Assembly: GCF_000264995.1 (NCBI RefSeq) | Contig: NW_006767442.1 | Location: 225,925 to 289,924, forward strand | DNA length: 64,000 nucleotides | Direction of reading: 5' to 3' | Source of the DNA: Punctularia strigosozonata HHB-11173 SS5 | Taxonomy: Eukaryota; Basidiomycota; Agaricomycetes; Corticiales; Punctulariaceae | Shown: positions 34,397 through 44,433 of the stretch, piece after piece | Layout of the letters: each line of letters opens with the position of its first letter | Numbering within the stretch: position 1 is the stretch's first letter | The notes under the pieces: generated by a model | What the model saw: only the letters and a program-made list of their open reading frames with translations | What the model was told of the DNA's origin: nothing | The model's database searches: none | Program-made: the position numbers and the translations under genes

Positions 34397-36127
34397 TCGT
34401 ACCAATAAAACCATCGGATCTGCTATGCTACCGGTGGCTCGTAACGGATAGCATGGTCCAAAGACGCCCAACAATGTATACTAAACGGTCCCATGCACAC
34501 CCGACTCGGGCATGATCATGGATGCTGATCAAGAGTAATGCAGCGAAATTCTAAATTGCACCTCCGCCCATTTATTCCATGAATATATAATGGACATCGA
34601 GAACATGTTTGACTGTCTTTCGCGCGTCGCCTTCGTCTCCGAACACTTCCATACGAACGTTGAAGCGCTGTTCCTGACCAAGAGGTGATTCCGTGTCATG
34701 AACAGGCTCAATGTCGATATCCGCGGACTTAGATACGACGGCCGGTAGCTTTTCCTGACGCTTGCCAGGTTTTTGACGCACCCGTGTCGATTAGTTTTAG
34801 TTTGACATGTTCTCTTCACCTGTCCCGCCGGTCTTGGTTGGACTTCGTAGAATACTTAAAGCTCTCTCTCGTCGCACTAGAACCTTGTCTTGGCAACGCC
34901 AGTGACTCGCACTTGTATCCTACTCGCGCTACCTAAATTCTATCTTACTCCTCCCTTCGCCTCTCGTCCTCGGCCTTGGTCCTCACATTCCGTAGCTGAA
35001 AAGACGGTGAGATGCGTGTCGAGTCGCCTATGTGCACAGAAATCTTCGTTATCGAGTTCAGATGACGTTCTCTATAACTCCCTCTGAAGAGATCGTTGAA
35101 TATGTAAAAGTAACGTTCCTGTGGCCGTGTTCGGACGGTCTTGCACGTCTGTCAAGGTTTGTGTTTACCTGAGCGCTTATGATTCGCACGCGGGGCCGAG
35201 CGCTTAGCCAGGATGTATACATCGCCACAACTACCATATAGAGCCTGAGAGCTGAGCACGCCATCGCCCTCGACAGAGGTATATAGCTCTAATACGCGCG
35301 GGCTCGCTCTGCATCTGCTGTGCCACCGACTCCTCGACTTTCCATGCATCCTAAGCGCGCTTGATTTCATTCGCACCGTTCTGCACATGTCCCCAATAGC
35401 CCCAACCCACGCATTGTGCTACTCCAACCTTCTGTCATAATATGCAAGTTCATCCCAGGTAGTCCCCAAATTCAATAGGTCATCCAGCAATCGTTCGGAC
35501 GTCGAGAGCGTGGGGCATTCACCACTGTCTAGACCGGTGAGACGCGAAGAGTCCGGTCTATAGTAACTGTCTGGTTCTCGCGACGGCCTTCTATCGCTGA
35601 GTTGCTTTCGCCCTGCTTTGGTAGCTCTGGTCGCTGTCATCCGTCGCCTTATCGAAAAGCGTGGTCTGTTCACGAACATGGAGGGTGACTACATCCCCTC
35701 CCTCTCCTCTCGGATCATCTGGCCCTTATCGATGATCAACCTCGTGTTGTGTCATGCGGCGGCCTTCGGATCCCATGCCTTGACGTATTCCGAAATCCAG
35801 TCCCTCCATTCCTTGGGATCATCTTGCAATCCAATGGTCTCCCTCACGTTGGCCGCTTTGGTGCCGAAACATGGGGCGGCTTCACGTTTGCATTGACGTG
35901 TTCTATCCTCCAGTGGCCCGGCTTACCTCCAACGAAGCCCGTGGTGGGGATAATTGTGAATGCTGTGATGCTCGCCGAGGCACAATTCGGAATTGATCGA
36001 CCAGGTCAGGATAAGAGCCCCGTTTTCTTGACTCCGCCACACTTGATTGGTCTGTTTCAATACGTACTGTTATCGGCAACCACACGGTCCTCGGCCGATT
36101 GCTTGTAAAGTACGCTCATCCGAATGC
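34397..36127. other. 1.7-kb stretch with one weak exon candidate
   Basis: No clear gene. On the minus strand, 35922-35752 is open for 57 codons and ends GLQDDPKEWRDWISEYVKAW then DPKAAA-stop, which looks coding. It may be the last exon of an unseen or decayed gene. The plus-strand frames over the same DNA look like its shadow. Confidence 0.3.
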
Positions 36128-36135
36128 TATAAAAG
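36128..36135 (+). promoter_or_regulatory. TATA box of the EgtB-like gene
   Basis: TATAAAAG 75 bp upstream of the ATG at 36210. Confidence 0.5.
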
Positions 36136-36209
36136 AGTACACATCGCTTGCTTTCCAGCACCATACTCTGCTTGCGTGAATCCGACTACTCCCTATCGCA
36201 GTGCCTAGC

Positions 36210-38308
36210 ATGTCCTCCGCGTCAACACCTACCTCTACAAGCTCAGAATCTCTCTTCGATCTGCCCTCACCGAGCTCGTCATCATCGGCATCGTCCGTAC
36301 ATTCCACTCGTCGCGAGGGCAAGCATGGTACGTTTTTGCGGGCATTTCAAGAGCGGTCGTTGATACGATAAATTGTTCATGAGCAGATAACCACTCGCTG
36401 CCATTCTGTTTCTCGCCGCTTCCCAAAGATAAGAATCCATTTGGCGCGCCGACGGTGGAAGAGTGGCAGGAGCTGTGGAAAGCATGGGATTGTGTCACTT
36501 TGGGTAGGCGACGGGGTACCCCTGGTTTGTGCGCCCATCAGCTAATAATGCGACAGGAATGATCCCTCGTGAGATGTTGCTTCAAAAGCCGATCGACCTT
36601 CGCCACAAATGTCTTTTCTACATCGGTCATATACCTACGTTAGCAATTCCTTCTCCACGAAGTCTGCGTTCATGCTGAACTCCATGTGCTCCAGCTTTTT
36701 GGACATGCTTCTCGCGAAGCAGCTGGGTGAGCCCAACACAGAGCCCAAGCGATTCATGTCGATTTTTGAAGTATGCCACCGTTCATGTTGTGAGGTAAAT
36801 GATTTAATATTCCTAACAGAGGGGAATCGACCCACACGTCGATGATCCGGAGTATTGCCACGTACGTTCAGGAACTAGATTTGCCGCTAGCTGCTTACTC
36901 CTGTTGGTAGTCGCATTCTGAGGTGCCGGAGAAAGACGAAGACTGGCCAGCGATAGAAGAAGTTGTTGCCTTCCGCGACCGTGTACGTGCACGGCTGCTC
37001 AGGGTTTACAGCGAGCTCGACTCTGGTTGGTGCCTCGAATTCATTCCATGCGAGTCGCTCATTATGTATATCCCAGGCACCCGGATCATTGACCGACGCC
37101 TTGCTCGCGTGCTCATGATGACGCTCGAACACGAAGGCTGGCATGTCGAAGTACGCCCGGTATCCGAAAGATACCAGTACACCAATTGACATTCAACGTT
37201 ATAGACTCTCCTTTACATGCTCATTCAACGTGCCGGCACCGGAACATTACCCCCGCCTGGCTTTCCGTCGCCCGATTACGACGCCTTGACTGCAGAGTGG
37301 TCCCTGATACAGAAACCGAGCACACCTACTATCACGCTTGGCCCAGCCCAAGTGTGGCTCGGCCATGATGACTCGGAGCTGGACGACCTTCTCCCCTCGC
37401 TATCAGCGCTCTCTCCTGAGGAGAGGAGGCGGGACGTTGATGAACACGAATTTGGCTGGGACAACGAGAGCCCGCGACGCGTCGTAGAGGTGGGGAAGTT
37501 CATGGCTGAGTGGCGGCCAGTAACGAACGCGGAATATATGGCATTCTGGAAGGGCGCTGGTCAATCCAGGCCCATGCCAACCACTTGGGTAGAAGAGGAC
37601 GGAGAACTGAAGGTGAGACCGTCGGTTTCGGTCAGACTTGGAAAAACATGTTGCTCATGAACGGGGTGAAGATTCGTACTCTGCACGGCCCTATCTCCTT
37701 CGCTATCGGCGCGGAGTGGCCAGTTCAGACTTCCTACGATAATATGGAGGCCTACGCCCAACACAAGGGTGGCCGGCTTCCCACCGAGGCGGAGCTGAGG
37801 CTCTTCCTGGACAGGTACGAAGTCGGGCACGATGGCGGAGCCAATGTAGGCTTCCGCAACTGGCACCCTACCCCGTAAGTCACATCCCTCCCTGGCGACG
37901 TAACGCTGAACAGGTCATAGCGCGACCACAGGCCGTGCTGACAACGATGGTCGTGGTTCAAACGGCGGTGTTTGGGAATGGACGAGTACACTCTTCGAGT
38001 CTCATGACGGTCTAGCACCTACCAATATCTTCCCTGGGTACTCAACCGATTTCTTCGATGGAGTACACCATGTGGTAGTGAGTTTCTGTTTGACTATGGC
38101 CACTGCATAAACGTGACGCAGTCGTACACAGCTCGGCGCTTCGTATGCCACCATCCCTCGCATAGCAGGGCGACGTACCGTAAGGAATTTCTGGCAGCAC
38201 AACTATCCATACGTGAGTGATCTAAGTCAGGCTTTCCGCTTTCTCAATCCTCACGTCCTCTTGAAAAAACAGCCTTGGATTGGAGCTAGAGTGGTTTACG
38301 ATGCGTAA
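36210..38308 (+). CDS. DinB/FGE-type protein, EgtB-like sulfoxide-synthase family, no methyltransferase domain
   Basis: About nine exons. After a Ser-rich leader comes a DinB-like iron-binding domain: DLRHKCLFYIGHIPTFLDML, then LEHEGWHVETLLYML, which holds the HX3HXE iron triad. The C-terminal FGE-sulfatase fold has GGRLPTEAELRLFLDRYEVG, ANVGFRNWHPTPATTG, GVWEWTSTLFESHDGL and LGASYATIPRIAGRRTVRNF, ending YPYPWIGARVVYDA as in Egt1/EgtB. Family knowledge: Egt1/EgtB join cysteine or gamma-Glu-Cys to hercynine using oxygen and iron. Fungal Egt1 also carries an N-terminal hercynine methyltransferase; none is present here or upstream. So it is either a split partner, a paralogue with another substrate, or a different sulfoxide synthase. 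Confidence 0.82.
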
Positions 38309-38710
38309 GGACGCTACGTCACGATGGTGGTGTAAGTTTCTGCCTGTGCTTGCGTGTACTTGTACTATTTCAACTACATAAACTGAATGGAGGGCATGTT
38401 CTCCCACCTAATCCAGAAATGGGGTCCGTTTGGATCCTGAGCTTCCGTGAGCAGGAAGATGCAGTCGCAGACTGCAACATGGGCGTAACATCGAGTGACT
38501 GGTAGAATAACCGCTCAAAATTGAGAACAATAGATCACTCTTTCGCATACACCTTCATGCCGTCCACGAAGAGGTAACCAGCGAAGGTAGCTTTTATTAT
38601 ACACATATTCCTTCATGTAGAAACACGGTTTCCCCTCCTTCCAACTTTTATGATAACCTGTCGTCCTCGGTTGAAAAGGGTTTTGAGGGTGAGGGCGATA
38701 CCACGACCGC
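38309..38710. other. Convergent 3' intergenic region
   Basis: About 400 bp between the 3' ends of the EgtB-like gene and the carboxypeptidase gene; no gene seen. Confidence 0.4.
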
Positions 38711-41291
38711 TCAGGCGGAAGGCGAAGGCCGCTTGCCGAGCAAGTAGCCGATCGTCTGGAAAGTGGCCCAAGGGACAAACTCTGCGGGAAATGGTTATGG
38801 AGAATGTTCTTGATCACAGAACGAGCGTGACTTACGGGGTGTCATATGGCCGCTGAAGAAGAACTCTACATCTATGAGATATCATTATGGTCAGCGGTGC
38901 ACCGTGAATGTCTCGGCGGGCCAGAAGTGCTTACAAGTGAGGTTCCGCTCCTGGTGCATGTTCCCGTACACGCCCATGTTCTCCACGACGAACGTCTCAG
39001 GTTCTATAGGCGTCTGGAATCCTTGGAGGCCTCCCCAAGTCATGTTTCTGGATGACAACCGCGTTCAGTCAAGGAGTCCTCTGCTAAAGAAGCATGATGT
39101 ACTGGATAGCAATTCGCGTGCCCTCCGCTATCAATATCATGTCCTATAAATAAGGGCGTCAGTCCGCAGCAACTGCACGGAAGCGGTCGGAACTTGCAGC
39201 AAGGCCGTGCTGAATCACCGTTCGTTCGGACTTCTCGATGACGTTCGGGAGCACGCTGAGAGTTGAGGGGATGGACTGATCTCTACCACGGCCGCCGGTT
39301 GCGGAGACGTAGACGGATCCACTGGCACAGGTGCTCCATTCGATATGCGGTGCATGAATTGCATCTTGTACCTAAATAACAAGTTGTACGAGGCGCAGCG
39401 TGGTTGTCAGAAATATCACTCACATCGGTCCTGTGACAATGCGTGATGCAGTGTAAGCAATGATGAGCAGCGTGATGGCATACGGGCTGACCTATTGAAG
39501 TAGATAAACTCCTGCGTGGCGCGAGGGAAACCAAGAACACTCCCTGCTCCGATAAGTAATGAATAAGTAGTATTGATGACGCAGACGTACAGACAATCGG
39601 CCAAGTATCTGAGATGCGGTAGATATTGAATGCGGGATTCAATCTATATCGTTAGGCATCAATTTCCGCTAACTTCTGTCTTTGACCCTGCTTACTTGGT
39701 GACCTCATTGATGATGGAGTCAAATATGTCGCAACTGCGCTGAATGGTCCCGAAGGTTCCCGGTTCGACCGCGGCCGGGAACGGCAGCTGACCTGTCGGA
39801 GGATATGTGACAAAATCAAGGTAGTCGGTGTAGCCACATGTGTCAGAAACGTTCTGCAGCTGCGCGTAAAACGATGAATTGAACGGGAAGAGGTTCCTGT
39901 TCGCCTTGAAAAGACCGTCTTGAATGTATGTTTAAGCGATCGAGTGAAAGGGTAGGTACCTGTGCAAAGCGAAGTGCAGGTATCTGCTCTTGAACAACGC
40001 CATATGTCAGAGAAGGGTCCGCGATCCATATACCCTTGAGTTTCAGGTCCACCGTGCTGGGATGCTCGTACTGCACAACACGGTTAACCTCATGGAAGGA
40101 GCAGACAAGATGACTGAACGTACGATCCAGTTCGCAATATACGGGACATCTTGTCGGACGTTTAGGACCCACCTTCAGGTAAAGACAATCTCTACTCACA
40201 GAAACCAGCATACTAGGCGGAAACGGATTAAGCGACTATAACGACAATAGTCGCTATGGCAGCAACTTACGCTTTCTCCCGAGACGTAGAAGTTGCTACC
40301 CTTCAGTTCACTGAAGACTTCGAGGAACTGGGAAAGGAAGCCCGCGACTTGTTCAGCGAGCTCGTCGTCGTTCGTGATGTTCGGCGTTCCTTGGCTGAAT
40401 CCGGTCTGCGCCCAGTGAGTACAAGAATCCCCGACGCGGGCCCAGCGATGAAACGTACTCCAACGGGCTGCTCTACCCAGAGGACGTTAGACAGGTTGGT
40501 CCAAGACCAGGGATTTCTGGGTCACGCTTTCAGTAGGCTCACATATACGGTCCCGTGTTTAATCGACACTTACTCAGTAGGTGCGGATTGGCCCCAGTTC
40601 CATGCTGGAAAATGAGGAGCGTTAACCGATGAAAAGGACGGAAAATGTACTGAACTTACTAATAGGGCCGTTTTCCTGGAAGAAACCCTCAAGGGATGAG
40701 CATCCAGGTCCACCTAACGCAAAGAGTGTTCAAATCAGCATTCGTTGGTCAGAATCGACTCGATGACTTCACCGTTTGTCCAGAAGACTAAATCGTCCAC
40801 ATTCGAAGCGTTTCTTGTGGGCCAAAACCTGCTCATTATGAGGATCCGCAATATATCACATACATGTCCAATTACCAGAAGAAGAGTTTGCGGGTTTCAT
40901 TGGGATCACCAGAGATTGGCATGAGACCAGACCACGATGGACCTGCGTCAAAGGGAACTGGATCGCAATGTTGAGTTAATCATGCGTGCATGCTGTGAGG
41001 GAGGATTGTACCGTCAGGCAATTTGGTCCCGTCAACCAGGAATTCCCGCGCTTTCGGGTTCGAGAAAGTGATCGTGGATTCGCGCTTGGCTGGTGCCCTT
41101 GCGGAAAGGGTTTCTGTACCCTCTTGAGACCCCGGCGGGCCAAGGAAGTCGCTCATACGCTGTAGCTGCTCTTTCTGGAATGACATGGCCTTGTCCATAT
41201 CCTCATGCATATTGGCAGAAGCAGAAGGTAGGTGCGACACAGAAAGGAGCCCAGTAAGCCATGGTAGGATGTGCTTAGCGAGTTGGACCAT
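38711..41291 (-). CDS. Secreted serine carboxypeptidase (S10)
   Basis: Minus strand, ATG 41291 to TGA 38711-38713, about 15 exons. Signal peptide: MVQLAKHILPWLTGLLSV. S10 blocks in order: LVFWTNGGPGCSSLEGFF, VLWVEQPVG-type strand, FYVSGESYAGFYVPYIANWI (catalytic Ser), NPAFNIYRISD, IHAPHIEWSTCASGSVYVSA, TVIQHGLADMILIAEGTRIA (catalytic Asp) and YVEFFFSGHMTP (catalytic His). All three catalytic residues are present after splicing. Notable: a 13-nt exon (40200-40212) supplies YAGF, a 7-nt exon (39424-39430) supplies TD, and one intron (39144-39197) has a GC donor. Predicted to be extracellular or vacuolar, releasing C-terminal residues from peptides at acidic pH. Confidence 0.88.
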
Positions 41292-42004
41292 TGCTGGAAA
41301 GACGGTACAGGAGGGTATGTAAAGATGCGACTTAAGTAGCCGACGGGCAGCGCTTGCTCAGAGTTGCGCCTGCATCGATCGGCATTTTCATTCAGACAAG
41401 AATATAACGTTGCGCTTGGTTGCCTAAAGAATACGAGGGGCTCTGTCAGCTGATGCGCAACTCTACAGAAGGAGACGTACCGTATGGCGCAGGAAGAGTA
41501 CTGACCAGAATACCTTTTTGCTCAGCCGGGTCATCGAAAGCATTGGAACCTTGGCAAGCGTCTACGTTGGTAGAGTAAGTTGGTCCTCAGCGTGTCGTGT
41601 GCCGCATACATCGGACGTTGTACCGCGACAATCGAACACCCACCCGACGTGGTGTGGGTTGTGGTCCAGAGAATCCTCGACCGCTCGGAGTCCGATAGCA
41701 TAGCGCGAACGGCGGGAACCAAAGACCCAAAGCAGGCGCCGAACCCGAGTTGCTTCTATTGGAGATAACAAGGAGCACGCGTCTACCGGAGCAGCACAGT
41801 AAGAAATCATCGGCCATCCAGTGTTCGCAGTAAGAAACCGTGACTCCAAGCGCATACATGTACGTTCGATGGGAAGCATGGCCGTCTATGTACATCATCA
41901 ACACGTACGATGCAGTGCGCGTTGAGCAGCCCGCTGGACGACGTCGCAAAACGCCCTCGCACGGTGGCGCGGAAGAGCTCTCCTCTTTATCATCGCTCCT
42001 CGTC
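41292..42004. other. Divergent upstream region
   Basis: Between two divergent start codons. The frame of the next gene is open to the left of 42005, but begins without a convincing start. No separate gene seen. Confidence 0.4.
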
Positions 42005-43490
42005 ATGGGACCCGGTGGCCAGCAGCTTCTGCTTCTCGTCTGCATGTTGTTGTCCGGCCTGGATGCGCGAGGACATGGACATTCAGATGAATCGACCCGT
42101 GTTAGAAATAACCTTCGGATCTCGCCTTTCTCCATCCGCATCATGGATATTCTGGACGCCACGCTCGAATGGCATAACTCGGACCATATCGTCGATCGCC
42201 GGTTGGACGAACTCAGAGCTTTCCAGAGATGTATGTCGCCTTCGCATGCTAGCTTTATCGATCATCTTTTAAGCGGAGGTGGGAGATGGTCCGAGAACAT
42301 GGATATTTTCGCTGGCAGCACCTCCACTTGCCGTCCAGTTTTACCGCAAGATACTCTCGGCCCCTCGAGCTATAGATTGTGTTGCGCCTTGAACGGAAAG
42401 AGTCTCCTCTTGGTTGGCCCGGCCAGCAGCTATCGACGTCACGATCAGCTTCTGCAAACCTTGGTAGTACATTCCAACGCAGAATCGACGCCCTGTCCCG
42501 GATCCGAGTTTTGCACCTTTCATCAAGTATGCCAGCGTATCGAAGGCCATAGTCGGGAAGATGGACGTGGAGGCCGAGGAGACAAAAAGCAAGGCTCCAG
42601 AGTGTCCGTGCCCCCTTCAGCCAAGGAACTAGCCGAATCCCAATCGGCCTTGATACGCTACACGCTCTCGGACTCCCTTTATGCGCCAGACGATACCATC
42701 ATTGTCAATGACCCAATGTTTCCCGATCCACGCCTCGTACTCCCATATGTCGATCCAGACACGGGTGTTCGAGTGAAGGAGACCCATTGGCTCTTCAAGG
42801 CGAGACGCGCTGACGTTATCATCATATCCCGAGGTCCGGTGCCCGCTCCCTCATGGACGTACGATGGAACCAGAAGAGGAAACTGGACCTTCGTCAAGGC
42901 TCTGCATCTGGATTCAGGCCGGGCTGGGCCAACGCCCTCCACGCTTCTGGAGCTTTCAAGAGGGGCGGCCTCGAATACAGAATGGCTTCTCTATGCTGCG
43001 CTCGTGGCGACCACCAGAAAATGGCTGCCTGAGGTTATGGATACCCTCAAGTCTGTAGAGAAGAGGCTGATCGACCCTAGCAAGATTATCATATGGGACT
43101 CGGGTTGCAGTCGTCCGGAATCGTCGAAGTACTATGAACCGAAAACGCTTGCTGAGCGGATCGTCGAGGAGGATATAAGCGATCCGTGGCTGGTATACCA
43201 GGAGCATCAAGGTACTATCCCATTCTGCTGCTCATATACGCTCAAGGACCTCCTGATCTTCAGCGTACATGCAAACCTACTTGATGTCCATGCTTGCGCT
43301 CGCTTTGGTCTCACTTGGTTTCCTCCGACACCATGCCATCCCAACCGGCCCGAACCGCAAGGTAAGAAGCCGTGCATTTCCTAGGCAGATTCTTATTATG
43401 CTCATCGTAATCGTGCGTGCTTCAGTCGAGGGTTTCGAGCGTCTGTTCGAGGAATTGCTTTTGACCGCACTGGCCTTCCGGCCATGGTAA
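42005..43490 (+). CDS. Candidate Pmr5/Cas1p-type SGNH-like protein
   Basis: A long open frame with a likely signal peptide from ATG 42005 (QQLLLLVCMLLSGLDA). Its central part resembles the PC-esterase (TBL/Pmr5/Cas1p) layout: GGRWSENMDIF and a Cys, then LNGKSLLLVGPASSYRRHDQ where the family has VGDS, then CPGSEFCTFHQVC. A second block has VIIISRGPVPAPSWTYDG and WLPEVMDTLKSVEKRLIDPS, and a C-terminal block IIIWDSGCSRPESSKYYEPK. The nucleophile Ser of GDS seems shifted or absent (GPAS). An intron at about 43211-43265 would add YMQTYLMSMLALALVSLGFL; the 3' end (43384 or 43490) is unsure. Family roles are polysaccharide acetylation or wall and capsule modification. Moderate confidence. Confidence 0.5.
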
Positions 43491-44433
43491 TCTGTAATAG
43501 AGCCTGGGCGACTGTCAAGCATCAACTGTATCAGCAAGGCGTTTCAAAGTTTGCATCGGCATATCAAGCTCAATCTGGCTGCTGTGTACATGTATTCTCG
43601 AGCAGGTTGATCAATCACTACTCTGAGAGCGTTGCCGCGTTGGTGAGCTGGGAGCAATCACCAGTGTTGGTCTGTTGAGGCTCCGGATCAACTGTTCTAC
43701 CAGCTGCGCGAGATGCTCGAGCGAGGTTGGCGACCTGATGTCTCTCGTTGGTTTGCATGCATTCTGCTCTATTTTCAGCGCCGGGATAAGTGCTGTCCCG
43801 CCAACATATCCTTCGTCGCTATGCTTGCGGCAGCAACGCTCGTCCAGGAATTGATCTTGCACTTGCGGGAAATACAAACCTATTTGACCAATAATGCGCA
43901 CCTCGAGCTCGGACGGTGCTCGGGGTATTTTGAGTATTTTCCAAGGTCGTGATAAGACTGTATTCCGCATCGTGCTCGGCGTCTAGCTTGCTGAACCACC
44001 TTCCGATGAATATTTCAGACCGCTGATCATGCTGCGCAGACGCTCGGGATCCCACGACGGATATTTTTGGGCGATATCAGACGCATGGCGGCATCCTTCT
44101 ACGTGCGCTCCCACGGCCCCGTCGTATGCGACGCATCCATCGCCAACTATACACCGCACCCCGAGCCTTCCTGCGCTGCTCGATCCTTATTCGGGCTTTC
44201 TCTACGCACCGGAACATGCGGGAACACTCATCTCGGCCTCAGCAACATGCAAAGCCATGCGTCTATGATTGTTATCGTCAAGGGGTGGGCTTCATGGTCG
44301 GTGTTCGTCCCCGCGTTGCTCCCTTCGCCCAGTCCTACAAGAAGGAACAGCTCCTGGCTGCGTTCCGCACGACATCGGTCATCGTCTCCAGGTCCTTGAC
44401 ACGGTCGCCGAAGGATACCCCGTACAGCCCGTC
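43491..44433. other. Intergenic region with weak frames
   Basis: Frames at 43713-43952 (plus) and 43611-43970 (minus) overlap and cannot both be coding; neither is recognised. They could be remnants of the neighbouring gene. The last 160 bp are leader of the sedolisin gene. Confidence 0.35.
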
